Under the pieces are notes generated by a model. That model saw nothing but the letters and a program-made list of their open reading frames with translations, searched no databases and had not been told where the DNA came from. DNA of 64,000 nucleotides from Candidatus Melainabacteria bacterium (GTDB lineage: Bacteria > Cyanobacteriota > Vampirovibrionia > Obscuribacterales > Obscuribacteraceae), in contig JADJWK010000003.1 in assembly GCA_016716405.1 (NCBI GenBank), forward strand, positions 310,001 through 374,000, read 5' to 3'. Shown here piece by piece: positions 24,848 to 33,428 of the stretch (positions are counted from its first letter, which is position 1; each line of letters opens with the position of its first letter). Made by a program: the position numbers and the translations under genes.

Positions 24848-27061
24848 TCAAAAGCCGAGCGAGTCCACGACGGGCGCCTGTTCGGTGGTGCTGTAAATCA
24901 CTTCGCAGTCCGGATGTTTGCGGAGCAGGCGATCGACTGCCTTCTGGCTCACTCCGGGGCAGTTCTCGATGCGCAGCTCTCTGAGCCTCTCGAGCCTGGC
25001 GATCTTGTCGATTGCCCGATCGGTGATCGAATTGAAGCCCATATTGATTGCGTTCAGATTTTTCAAGGCCAGCAAAGCATCTACCCGTTCGTCGTCGAGA
25101 TTGCTGGATTGCAGATCGAGCCAGGTGAGACCGGTGAGGGCGGCAAGGTTCTTGTAGCCTGTGTCCGAGATCTCCAGACCGGAGAGTTTAAGAGATCTGA
25201 GATGGGGCAGACCTCTGAGATAGACGAGGCCCTCGCCGTGAATATTGGGACAGGCGCCCAGGGCGATGGCGAGGAGCCGGCGGGCAGGAGCAAGATGGGC
25301 CAGGTCTTCGTCTTTTATTCTTGTTCTTGTCAGAGCCAGGGATTCAAGATAAGGCAATGTAGCCGCATGCCTGAGAGAATCGCCGGTGATGTTGGCGTCG
25401 TCGGCCAGGTCGAGCTTGCGGAGGGATTTGATTTTGCAGACAGTCCCGACACCGCGGTCGGTGATCTGTGTGGAATTGATCCTGAGTACCAGCAATCTGT
25501 GATCCAGGAGCTTTTGAAGACCGCGGTCAGTCACATTCGACGAGGTCAGATCGAGTTCGGTAATGTCATCGGGCAGATCGTCCAGGCTGGTGTCGTTCAT
25601 GTCGGCTGATGCGATGCCCGGAATGACGTCGGTGAAATTGCCGGTCTTGCTGCGGGTCTCGGCGAACTGGTCCTGGACCCTGGTCTTGGTGACGATTTTC
25701 TTGCCTTCCGATTCCGCCTTTTGATTCAAGTACCAGTAGCTGAGTGTTATCGAGCCGGCAAAGATGAATAAAGCTCCGGTCAGAAGTGGAATAAGGAGGG
25801 GATCCTGCTTGCGCGGGTTACCGGTACCGCTCGAGCCAGGATCGGGCTCGATGAATTCTGGCTTGCCGAAATGCTCTTCCAGGCTTCCGGCGAGCTCGGC
25901 CATTGACTGAAACCGGTTCTCTCTGTCTCTGGCCAGGGCCCGGGCGACGATCTGCTCGAGTTCCGGATCGACGGTGATATTGCCGTCCTCTGGCGCGATC
26001 GAGGGAATCTCGCCTTCGGCGTGCTTGGAGAGCATTTCCAGGGCGGAATCCGCCTGATAGGGAAGCCTGCCCGAGAGAACCTCGAACATGAGGCAGCCCA
26101 GAGAATAGATATCGGATCGGGCATCGAAGGGCTCGCCCCGGAGCTGGTCCGGGCTCATATAGCCGGGAGTCCCTGCCAGAGCGCGTTTGTCCCTATCGTC
26201 CTCTCTATCTTCGTCCTGGTGAATGACCGAGGCGATACCGAAGTCGATTACTTTCAACCCGGCTACGCTGCGATCGTCTTTGAGTACGATTATATTGGAG
26301 GGCTTCAGGTCCCGGTGGTAGATATTGTTCTGGTGAGCGTGCTCCATGCCGGCGCAGATCTGGCTGAAGATACGGACGGCTTTTTCCTGGGGCAGCGGTC
26401 CTTCGCTCTCGATGATTTCGGCCAGGGTCTTTCCTTCGGCGAATTCCATCACCATATATGGTTGACCGTCCCTGGTGGCGCCGAAGTCGAGAATTCTCAC
26501 TATATTGGGATGGGATAGTGAGCTTGTTGCTCTTGCTTCTTTCTGGAAGAGGATCACTTCTTGCTCTCCCAGCCAGGTGGACGAGAGACACTTGATCGAG
26601 ACCAGTTTGGAGAGAAGCATATCCAGGCAGAGATAGACATTCGAGTTTCGGCCTCTTCCCAGAAGACGGATTATCTGATATCGCTCTTCCGGCAGCCCCG
26701 CTTTGCGGGTGAGATCGAGATCGGTTCGGTAAGAAGAATCGAAAGAAGCGGCTGGCGAGTCGTCTTCCGTTAGTGACCGGGCATCTTGCTCGAGCTCGGT
26801 CTCGATCTTGAAATCATCCGGGCGAAGGCAGGAGCAGATATCGGCTCGAAAAATCCATTGAGTGAAGGAGCCCTGGCGCCCCTTCTCCACTCGTTTTCCG
26901 CAAGTGCCGCAGATGTCTGGCTGTACGGTCTCTCGACTTTCGAGGGTGGCGGGATCGAACCTGTCGCAATTGCAGGAATCGGCGTCGAACATCCACTGGG
27001 TCAGGGATGCAGGCTTGCTAACCCGCCTGGGTCTGTTGCATTTCTGGCATAGATCGGTCAT
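24848..27061 (-). CDS. Ser/Thr protein kinase with N-terminal Cys clusters and leucine-rich repeats
   Basis: 737 residues. Two tandem cysteine clusters at the N-terminus (LCQKCNRP..., ICGTCGKR...) each end in a CxC, giving two small zinc-binding-like units. A canonical Hanks kinase follows: GRGRNSNVYL loop, Lys in SIKCL, YHRDLKPSNI and DFGIAS. A membrane span (LLTGALFIFAGSITLSYWYL) leads to an extracytoplasmic leucine-rich repeat domain with about eight units (for example LRELRIENCPGVS). All kinase residues are intact, so it should be active, with the repeats as sensor. It is the last gene of a seven-gene operon. Confidence 0.9.
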   Translation of the reverse strand: MTDLCQKCNRPRRVSKPASLTQWMFDADSCNCDRFDPATLESRETVQPDICGTCGKRVEKGRQGSFTQWIFRADICSCLRPDDFKIETELEQDARSLTEDDSPAASFDSSYRTDLDLTRKAGLPEERYQIIRLLGRGRNSNVYLCLDMLLSKLVSIKCLSSTWLGEQEVILFQKEARATSSLSHPNIVRILDFGATRDGQPYMVMEFAEGKTLAEIIESEGPLPQEKAVRIFSQICAGMEHAHQNNIYHRDLKPSNIIVLKDDRSVAGLKVIDFGIASVIHQDEDREDDRDKRALAGTPGYMSPDQLRGEPFDARSDIYSLGCLMFEVLSGRLPYQADSALEMLSKHAEGEIPSIAPEDGNITVDPELEQIVARALARDRENRFQSMAELAGSLEEHFGKPEFIEPDPGSSGTGNPRKQDPLLIPLLTGALFIFAGSITLSYWYLNQKAESEGKKIVTKTRVQDQFAETRSKTGNFTDVIPGIASADMNDTSLDDLPDDITELDLTSSNVTDRGLQKLLDHRLLVLRINSTQITDRGVGTVCKIKSLRKLDLADDANITGDSLRHAATLPYLESLALTRTRIKDEDLAHLAPARRLLAIALGACPNIHGEGLVYLRGLPHLRSLKLSGLEISDTGYKNLAALTGLTWLDLQSSNLDDERVDALLALKNLNAINMGFNSITDRAIDKIARLERLRELRIENCPGVSQKAVDRLLRKHPDCEVIYSTTEQAPVVDSLGF

Positions 27062-27074
27062 TTTGCAAGTCGGG

Positions 27075-29303
27075 TCAAGTTTCGATAACGACTTTGAGGG
27101 CTCCGGACTTTCTCAGGATTTCGCAAGTGGTGAGATTGCCCCTGGATGCGAAAGCCAGGTCAATATGGGTTTTTCCTACCTGGACGTTTTTCAGAACCAC
27201 TCTTCCCAGCCATTCCGGAAGGGAGGGCTCGACGATCCTGACAGTGTTGTTGAGGGCGTCGGGCTGGATGTTGAAGCAGGCGGAGAGAAGCTGGAACATG
27301 CTGCCGGCAGCCCAGGCCTGGGGAGAGCAGGACACCGGATAATCGATGGGATTGTCCGAGTCTTCTTTGCCGAAACCGCAGAAAAGCTCTGGAAGACGGT
27401 AGTTTTTCTGGGAGAGGGAGACCTCGTAGAGAGCCTCCATGATTTTGTGGAGATCCCGTATCCTCCCGAGCTTCCTGAAACCATGGGCGATCATCGAATT
27501 GTCGTGAGGCCAGATGGAGCCGTTGTGATAGCTGATCGGATTGAAGGCCATATTGCTCCTGGAGAGGGTTCTTATCCCCCATCCGGACCAGAAGTCGGGT
27601 GCCATGAGGCGATCCGCCACGCGGTGGGCTTTCTCGTCGTCTAGAATGCCGGTGAAGAGGCACTGACCGGGGTTGGACGAAAGACCGTCGACCTGCCGTC
27701 CGTCCGCATCCAGGGCATTGGCCAGAAATTGCTCGTCGGGCATCCAGAAGTCTTTGAGGAAGGATTCTTTGAGCTTGTGCGCGTCGCTGCGCAGCCGGGC
27801 ACCATAGGCCTTGAACTTGAGCCGGTCGGCCAGACCGGCGATAACCATACGGGCAGCATAGAGATAGGCCTGTGCTTCGCAAAGCGCTATGGGGGCGGCG
27901 GCGAGCTTGCCGTTGGCAAAATTCACCGAATCGTGAGAGTCTTTCCAGCCCTGATTGACCAGACCATGGCTGTTGGTGCAGTGGTAAGTGAGATAGCCGT
28001 GCTCGGTCATACGATTCAGCCAGTCCATGGCGCTCTTCACTTTCGGCCAGAGACGCCGTGCCAGCTCGAGATCGCCGCTCCAGTCCACATACTCCGCCAG
28101 GAGCAGGAGCCAGAGCTGGGTGGAGTCGACGCTTCCATAATAGGGGGTATGGGGGACCTCGTGGGCGCGAGCCAGTTCGCCGAAACGGATCTCGTGCATG
28201 ATCCGGCCCGGGCTCTCTTCGGTGTAAGGATCTTCTTTGACCCCCTGATATTTGGCCAGGACGCCGATGGTCTCCCGGCTGATGCTCTGCATATAGGGCA
28301 GGAGCTGGAGGGCGGTGATGGCGCTATCCCTGCCGAAGATAGTGGTATACCATGGAATACCGGCAGCGATACCATAACCTCTGGGGGTCGGCTGGCGGAG
28401 AATATAGATATCGCGCATGCCGCGGTCGATGGAGACGTTGAAAAGCTCGTGGTCGGTGCTCAGCGATGCTCCGGCAGAGGACCATTCTTGATAGTCTCGG
28501 TCAGCCATCTCCCGGGCGCGATCGAAGCCGATGCGGCTGGAATCTGGTGAGAGCTCTTTGCCATTGGCTGCGGTGCTGACACAGATCTCGAACGCCTGTC
28601 TCGATCTGCCGTTGAGCTCGATCTTGAAATATACGTCGCCGTCCTGGATTCGAACCGGCTTCAAGCCGCGAAACTCTATGAGCGTCTCGACCAGAATATT
28701 GTCGAGACCACGATAGGCGAGAAAGAGGGAAGAGAGATCCCGGGCCGGCACCGGTATCATCCGCTCGCCCCGGCGGGCGCGATTGAGACCGCGCACCTCG
28801 AACATATCGGCGAAGTCGGACTGGAAGTGCAACTTGAGCTCGCACTCCAGGCAGGCGTTAAGAAAATTCTCGACGGTGACTTTCTCCCAGAGGAGATCAT
28901 GGAGCACCACGTCACGCTGGACGATGATGTTTTGCTGAGGAAGCCCGTCGACCTGGACATTGGTATGCAGGAAGGTAGCCGAGTATCCTTCCGACACGTT
29001 GGTGGAAAGAAGGGACATGGGAACGCCGTTGAGGGTCATCTCCCATTCGCCTATATGTCTGGTGTCATAGCGATAATAGCCATATCCCAGAGTGTTGCAG
29101 GCTGGAATGCCGGCCGACTGATCGAGCACCAGGAAATGGCTGCCGTTTTTCAGGACCATCCTTGGATGGGCCGCATCAGTGAGAACGAAGGGCATGCCGT
29201 GGCAGAGCGGCCGTCTATCGACTTTATAGCGGCCATGCTCTTTCGTTTTGAGCGACCTGGCGTACATAGGTTTCATCGTGGGTTCCATCGAGACAGTATA
29301 CAT
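27075..29303 (-). CDS. Glycogen-debranching-like amylo-alpha-1,6-glucosidase family enzyme
   Basis: 742 residues. The N-terminal beta domain (VLKNGSHFLVLDQ, YYRYDTRHIGEWEMTLNGV) matches the GDE N-terminal domain, and the (alpha/alpha)6 barrel has GRDSAITALQLLPYMQ and SIWPHDNSMIAHGFRKLG. The family includes archaeal/bacterial debranching enzymes and uncharacterised glucosidases. It probably trims alpha-1,6 branches or related glucans in the cytosol. The start codon overlaps the stop of the radical SAM gene (TAATG), and 13 bases separate it from the LRR kinase. Confidence 0.85.
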   Translation of the reverse strand: MYTVSMEPTMKPMYARSLKTKEHGRYKVDRRPLCHGMPFVLTDAAHPRMVLKNGSHFLVLDQSAGIPACNTLGYGYYRYDTRHIGEWEMTLNGVPMSLLSTNVSEGYSATFLHTNVQVDGLPQQNIIVQRDVVLHDLLWEKVTVENFLNACLECELKLHFQSDFADMFEVRGLNRARRGERMIPVPARDLSSLFLAYRGLDNILVETLIEFRGLKPVRIQDGDVYFKIELNGRSRQAFEICVSTAANGKELSPDSSRIGFDRAREMADRDYQEWSSAGASLSTDHELFNVSIDRGMRDIYILRQPTPRGYGIAAGIPWYTTIFGRDSAITALQLLPYMQSISRETIGVLAKYQGVKEDPYTEESPGRIMHEIRFGELARAHEVPHTPYYGSVDSTQLWLLLLAEYVDWSGDLELARRLWPKVKSAMDWLNRMTEHGYLTYHCTNSHGLVNQGWKDSHDSVNFANGKLAAAPIALCEAQAYLYAARMVIAGLADRLKFKAYGARLRSDAHKLKESFLKDFWMPDEQFLANALDADGRQVDGLSSNPGQCLFTGILDDEKAHRVADRLMAPDFWSGWGIRTLSRSNMAFNPISYHNGSIWPHDNSMIAHGFRKLGRIRDLHKIMEALYEVSLSQKNYRLPELFCGFGKEDSDNPIDYPVSCSPQAWAAGSMFQLLSACFNIQPDALNNTVRIVEPSLPEWLGRVVLKNVQVGKTHIDLAFASRGNLTTCEILRKSGALKVVIET

Positions 29304-30211
29304 TATTTCAGACCGGCTTCCCTGGCTGTCTGCAGAGCCTCCAGATACTCCTCTTGCGTGATGCCGCGATTGATCTCGGCATATTTATCGGTGCCGACAT
29401 CGCCTGCAGGATAATACTGCGCCATGACATTGACATATGTCTCATTCGAGATCTCGTCGGCTATGAACTTCATGATCTCCCGAGTCCCCGCTATGCCGCC
29501 AGGCATGACGAGATGTCTGATGATCAAACCGCGTCTGGCAAGACCGCTCTCGTCCAGCACCAGATCGCCGACCTGCCTGTGCATCTCTTTGATGGCTGCG
29601 CGAGCCGTGTCGGCATAGTCTCTGGCTTTGACATAGAGCAGCGCCGCTTGATTGTCCCAGAATTTGAAGTCTGGCATATAGATGTCGATGATGCCATCGA
29701 GCCACCTGAGGCTCTCGAGAGAGTCGTAGGCGCTCGTGTTATAGACCAGGGGAAGATCGAGACCCCGCTCGATAGCGTGAGGGAGGGCTTCGATGATCTG
29801 GGGCACCACGTGCTCCGGGGTGACGAGGTTTATGTTATGACATCCCTGGTTCTGAAGGTCGATCATCAGGGATGCGAGCTCTTCCGGAGTGACCTCCTCT
29901 CCTTTTCTGGCCTGGCTGATCTCGAAATTCTGGCAGAAAACGCAACGAAGATTGCACATGGAGAAGAATATCGTGCCGGATCCCCTTGTTCCGCGCAGGC
30001 AATCCTCTTCTCCGAAGTGGGCGAAGTGGCTGGCCACCTGCGCGTAGCGGCCGGTGCGGCAGACCGCCTCTTTATCCGCCAGGCGGTCCACTTTGCAGTC
30101 ACGCGGGCAGACCCTGCAGGAGACCAGGCTGGCCACAGCCTCTGCAGCTCGCTTTCTGAGCTCTCCGCTTTCATGGAGTCCCAAATATGCCGGCCGGGTC
30201 GTCTCGATCAT
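29303..30211 (-). CDS. Radical SAM protein of the PflX/AmrS type
   Basis: 302 residues with the radical SAM motif CNLRCVFCQN and an N-terminal cysteine set (CRVCPRDCKVDR, AVCRTGRY), as in COG1313-type PflA-like proteins. A glycyl-radical-activase-like fold follows (NINLVTPEHV, YMPDFKFW, IRHLVMPGG). The substrate is not known for this group. No AMMECR1 or MEMO-like gene, the usual partners of AmrS, is in the neighbourhood. It overlaps the upstream pseudokinase gene by four bases (ATGA) and the downstream debranching gene by one base, so it is cotranslated with both. Confidence 0.85.
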   Translation of the reverse strand: MIETTRPAYLGLHESGELRKRAAEAVASLVSCRVCPRDCKVDRLADKEAVCRTGRYAQVASHFAHFGEEDCLRGTRGSGTIFFSMCNLRCVFCQNFEISQARKGEEVTPEELASLMIDLQNQGCHNINLVTPEHVVPQIIEALPHAIERGLDLPLVYNTSAYDSLESLRWLDGIIDIYMPDFKFWDNQAALLYVKARDYADTARAAIKEMHRQVGDLVLDESGLARRGLIIRHLVMPGGIAGTREIMKFIADEISNETYVNVMAQYYPAGDVGTDKYAEINRGITQEEYLEALQTAREAGLK

Positions 30212-32034
30212 CTCGGTGTTTCCTCGCGAACCAGAGCCCTTGCTTCCATGAGGGCGAATTTCACATCGCTTATGTCCTCGTAGCGCTGGCTCAGGCTCTG
30301 GGCCGTCATTTTAGCGACGATTTCGTCGATATGGTGCGGGATCTCGCTGTCAAGGGATGACGGATGCGATACTGCATATGGTTCGGGTTCGATGCCGGTA
30401 AGGAAATAGTGGAGCATGCATCCCAGAGAGTATAAGTCCGATCTGGGGACGATCACCCCTTCGAAGGTCTCGGGGGCGGAATATCTGATCGGTACGCCGA
30501 TTGAGAGATTGGCGGAGGTCGCGAGCTTCTCCAGGACAGGAAGCTCGACGAGCTTGATCTCGTCCTTGCCGGTGAGGGCGAAGCAATCCGGGGCGAGATA
30601 GCCGAATCCCTGCCTGGCCTCGAACACGTCGAGGCGCAGCATCATCACTTGCTGGTAGTGGAGCGACTCGATGATATCGCATATAGTGATCGCAATCTTG
30701 AGCGCCTCGCGGATTCCCATTTTGCCGCTTCGGGACATCCTCTGCGCCAGGCTCTCGCCGTCGATATGCTCGAACACGACGAAAACCCGGCCGCCTTCAA
30801 CGAAAACGTCGAGCCAGCGAACGATATCTTTGTGTCTGTAGAATGTGTTCGCTCGCACGGCTCGCTCGAAGGAGGGCAGGACCTCATCGCAGACATCGTT
30901 CTTGCTGCGCCTGGCGATGACGAGTTGTTTGATTGTCACCGCGGTCAGATCGCGAAAGAGCACCGGCTCGCTGTCCTCCTTTATGCCCAGCAGCTCGAGG
31001 TTTTCGTCCTTTTCGATACGACTGTCGATCGTGCGCGCCCGGTAGCATACCGAGCGGAGATCGGTCTTGATATGCTCTTCGATCTCGTACCTGCCCTTCT
31101 TCAACCTGGTGCCGGCTGAAAGGACCAGCTCCTCAAAGACCCTGCCTTTGTTCTTCCTCGAGGCCATCGGCAGATGCCTGAAAACTCCCATCCGCTCGCC
31201 GAACTCCCAGGCTGTGCAATAGACGATGGGCCATAGCTGGGTCTTCTGCACGGCCAGGGAAAGGGCCGGATTGGTGATGGCGTGCCGGGCGTACTGGCTG
31301 ATGGACTTGAGGAGCAAACCAAAATCGGTGGGGCTCTCGAAGCAGCGAGAATCGACAAGGAGCGCCTGACCGGTGAAAGTCCTGATGCTCAACATATGGA
31401 ACTGCTCGTCGCCCTGTCTGTGCTTCTCCAGATGGACCAGGGCTATATCGCGCCAGGGAAGACAGGCTGGCAGGCTGGCCAGGCGCTTGCCGCCCCAGTT
31501 TATCCCGATTTTGGTGGGTGAGACCGAGATATTGCTGGGCATGATCAGTTTCGCAGGTCTCAGGCTTCCCCGCGCTTTCACCTGGAAAGCTCCGATAGCA
31601 AGAAAGAGCGCCATGGTGACGAGACTGCCGCCGGCCACGGCCATGAGCAAGGAATCGGTGCCCCCTTTTGCGAACCCCAGAGAGACGAGGAGGCAGATAT
31701 AGCTGATCAGGTACCAGATGAAAAAGATGGGTTGAATATGGCTTAGAAAGCAGAGCCTGTAAGCCAGGAGGTTGTTGCCGAGATCTTCGGCGGGGCTGCT
31801 GGCTACTCTGGTGGAGTCGTAGGGGAAGCGCAGGTCCGGCTCCACCATGGTGGTGCGGTAGAGGCCTATTTCAGTTCGTTGCCTGAGGGACCACATCGGC
31901 TCGATGATGCTTTCCATGGGATCTTCCTGGTCAGCGTGAGCAGTCAGATCGGTCAGATCGGTCAAATCGGTCTGATCCGGGGAGCCGGAGCCGGAGCCGC
32001 CCGGCGTTTTCTCGGTGTCGTCTCTATCGGTCAT
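30208..32034 (-). CDS. Membrane-anchored pseudokinase (HRD and DFG lost)
   Basis: 608 residues from ATG 32034, chosen because ATGA overlaps the upstream stop; the frame extends upstream for another 11 codons. The N-terminus has a Thr/Asp-Leu repeat region, two hydrophobic spans (IFFIWYLISYICLLVSLG, SLLMAVAGGSLVTMALFLAI) and a PH-like beta region (WRDIALVHLEKH). In the kinase fold the lysine strand reads LVIARRSK, the catalytic loop reads VMMLRLDVFEARQ instead of HRDLKPxN, and DFG is replaced by LVELP, but APE survives (YSAPET). It is almost certainly catalytically dead and may act as a scaffold or allosteric partner of the kinases upstream. Confidence 0.8.
   Translation of the reverse strand: MTDRDDTEKTPGGSGSGSPDQTDLTDLTDLTAHADQEDPMESIIEPMWSLRQRTEIGLYRTTMVEPDLRFPYDSTRVASSPAEDLGNNLLAYRLCFLSHIQPIFFIWYLISYICLLVSLGFAKGGTDSLLMAVAGGSLVTMALFLAIGAFQVKARGSLRPAKLIMPSNISVSPTKIGINWGGKRLASLPACLPWRDIALVHLEKHRQGDEQFHMLSIRTFTGQALLVDSRCFESPTDFGLLLKSISQYARHAITNPALSLAVQKTQLWPIVYCTAWEFGERMGVFRHLPMASRKNKGRVFEELVLSAGTRLKKGRYEIEEHIKTDLRSVCYRARTIDSRIEKDENLELLGIKEDSEPVLFRDLTAVTIKQLVIARRSKNDVCDEVLPSFERAVRANTFYRHKDIVRWLDVFVEGGRVFVVFEHIDGESLAQRMSRSGKMGIREALKIAITICDIIESLHYQQVMMLRLDVFEARQGFGYLAPDCFALTGKDEIKLVELPVLEKLATSANLSIGVPIRYSAPETFEGVIVPRSDLYSLGCMLHYFLTGIEPEPYAVSHPSSLDSEIPHHIDEIVAKMTAQSLSQRYEDISDVKFALMEARALVREETPR
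31943..31978 (-). repeat. 9-bp tandem repeat, about four copies
   Basis: On the plus strand GTCAGATCG, GTCAGATCG, GTCAAATCG and GTCTGATCC follow head to tail. On the coding strand it encodes a DLT repeat near the N-terminus of the pseudokinase. Confidence 0.8.
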
Positions 32035-33428
32035 GCTTCTATATGATGCGCTCTTCCCTCGAGCCATTCTACTATCGCTCTCATGTCGGGACGTCGATGC
32101 GCTTCGTCTCTGGTGCAGGCATGGATCAATTCCTCGATCAAGTGCAGATCACCATTAATGGTGCCTGGTGGCAGATTGATTCTCGCTTCGGGATCGCTCT
32201 GCTGGATAAGGAAATAGGCGAGTTTGCCCAGGCTGTAGCTGTCGCTTGAGGGTGAGCCTCTGCCGGCCAGGAGCTCCGGCGCCATGTAGGTAGATTGCGG
32301 GCTGAGCAAGCGATCGGCGTGCTTGCTGATCAGGGCACGCACCAGGGGTGGCTCGGTCAATCCAGGTTCGCCCGCGCGTGAGAGCGTGACGGTATCTGGC
32401 TCGACCGCGCCGTGAAAGGAGCCGGCTCTGTGAATGGCGTCGAGGTGACCGGCAAGACGCAGGAGTGTCTCTTTCGCAACCGCCGGCTTGATCTTTCCCC
32501 TGCGTATCAGCCTGCGAAGCGAATCCCCGCCTGCCGGGGACATCTGCACGAAGAGGCTTTCCGCGTCGCTCCAGATGTCCTTCGGTGTCGATTGAAGCTC
32601 GGGCGCTCTGTCTTTCAGTTCGTCCAGAGCCGCGCCAATCTCTGATAGCACCTGGTTGCGTTTGCCTCCGTCGAGCCAGCCGAGCCAGTACTGTTTGACC
32701 ATGTGCGTTTCGCTCTTCCGGCAGTCGCAGAGATAGCTTGCTGTGATTCCCCCGGCTGCGACGATGGAGGCTACCCGGTGCGGAGGCAGGACGAACTCTT
32801 CTCCTGCCTTCATATGCTCGAAGAGCTCCAGGCTCAGATCAGCAGGCAGGTCCATATTGTTCGTTTTCAGCCTCACATAGGCGGGCGAGTTGTTGTGCTC
32901 GAATTCCCACCACTTCTCGATGCTCTCGAGAAGATCCGGAGGGGCGCCGGGCGGCAGATCGACTCTGGCGAGAACCTCGAGCATGGACTTCAGGTCCTCT
33001 TCGCCGAGCCTGATCAGGGCGAACTGGGCATGGCGGCCGTTCTTGAGAGTGAACTTGAGCAGATGCCCGGTTGTCTCTTTGCCGTCGATGAGATTGATGG
33101 AATCTAGATCGCTCCATGGCACTTCCAGGCGACCGCCCAGGCTCTCGGTAAAGAACCAGGGGAAGCGCATGCCTTCGGTGCTGATACCGAAAGTGGTGCG
33201 ATCGAGAAAGAAGCCGGCGAAGATGAGATAGATGAAGAAGCCGAGGCCCAGGCAGGTCAATAGCCCCATGGCGAATTCATAGAGAAGCGAGAAGGCTATG
33301 AAGAGTCCCGAGACTAGAAAGAGGGCCTGGATTCTGCGTCTGGTGCTCAGGATGACGGTCCGATTGTGCGAGGGCACAGCCAGGTGACCGGGAAGCTTGA
33401 CCTCGACCGTGCCGGAGTTCTCAGACAT
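32031..33428 (-). CDS. Membrane-anchored pseudokinase (HGA loop, no DFG)
   Basis: 465 residues with the same plan as its neighbours: two hydrophobic spans (LFLVSGLFIAFSLLYEFAM, LTCLGLGFFIYLIFAGF), a PH-like beta region (VPWSDLDSINLI) and a kinase-like fold. The lysine strand (HMVKQYWL) is retained, but the catalytic loop reads FHGAVEPDTV where HRDLKPxN is expected and no DFG can be found; YMAPELL is present. The C-terminal lobe is otherwise complete. It is likely inactive. It overlaps the upstream kinase by 8 bases and the downstream pseudokinase by 4. Confidence 0.8.
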   Translation of the reverse strand: MSENSGTVEVKLPGHLAVPSHNRTVILSTRRRIQALFLVSGLFIAFSLLYEFAMGLLTCLGLGFFIYLIFAGFFLDRTTFGISTEGMRFPWFFTESLGGRLEVPWSDLDSINLIDGKETTGHLLKFTLKNGRHAQFALIRLGEEDLKSMLEVLARVDLPPGAPPDLLESIEKWWEFEHNNSPAYVRLKTNNMDLPADLSLELFEHMKAGEEFVLPPHRVASIVAAGGITASYLCDCRKSETHMVKQYWLGWLDGGKRNQVLSEIGAALDELKDRAPELQSTPKDIWSDAESLFVQMSPAGGDSLRRLIRRGKIKPAVAKETLLRLAGHLDAIHRAGSFHGAVEPDTVTLSRAGEPGLTEPPLVRALISKHADRLLSPQSTYMAPELLAGRGSPSSDSYSLGKLAYFLIQQSDPEARINLPPGTINGDLHLIEELIHACTRDEAHRRPDMRAIVEWLEGRAHHIEA

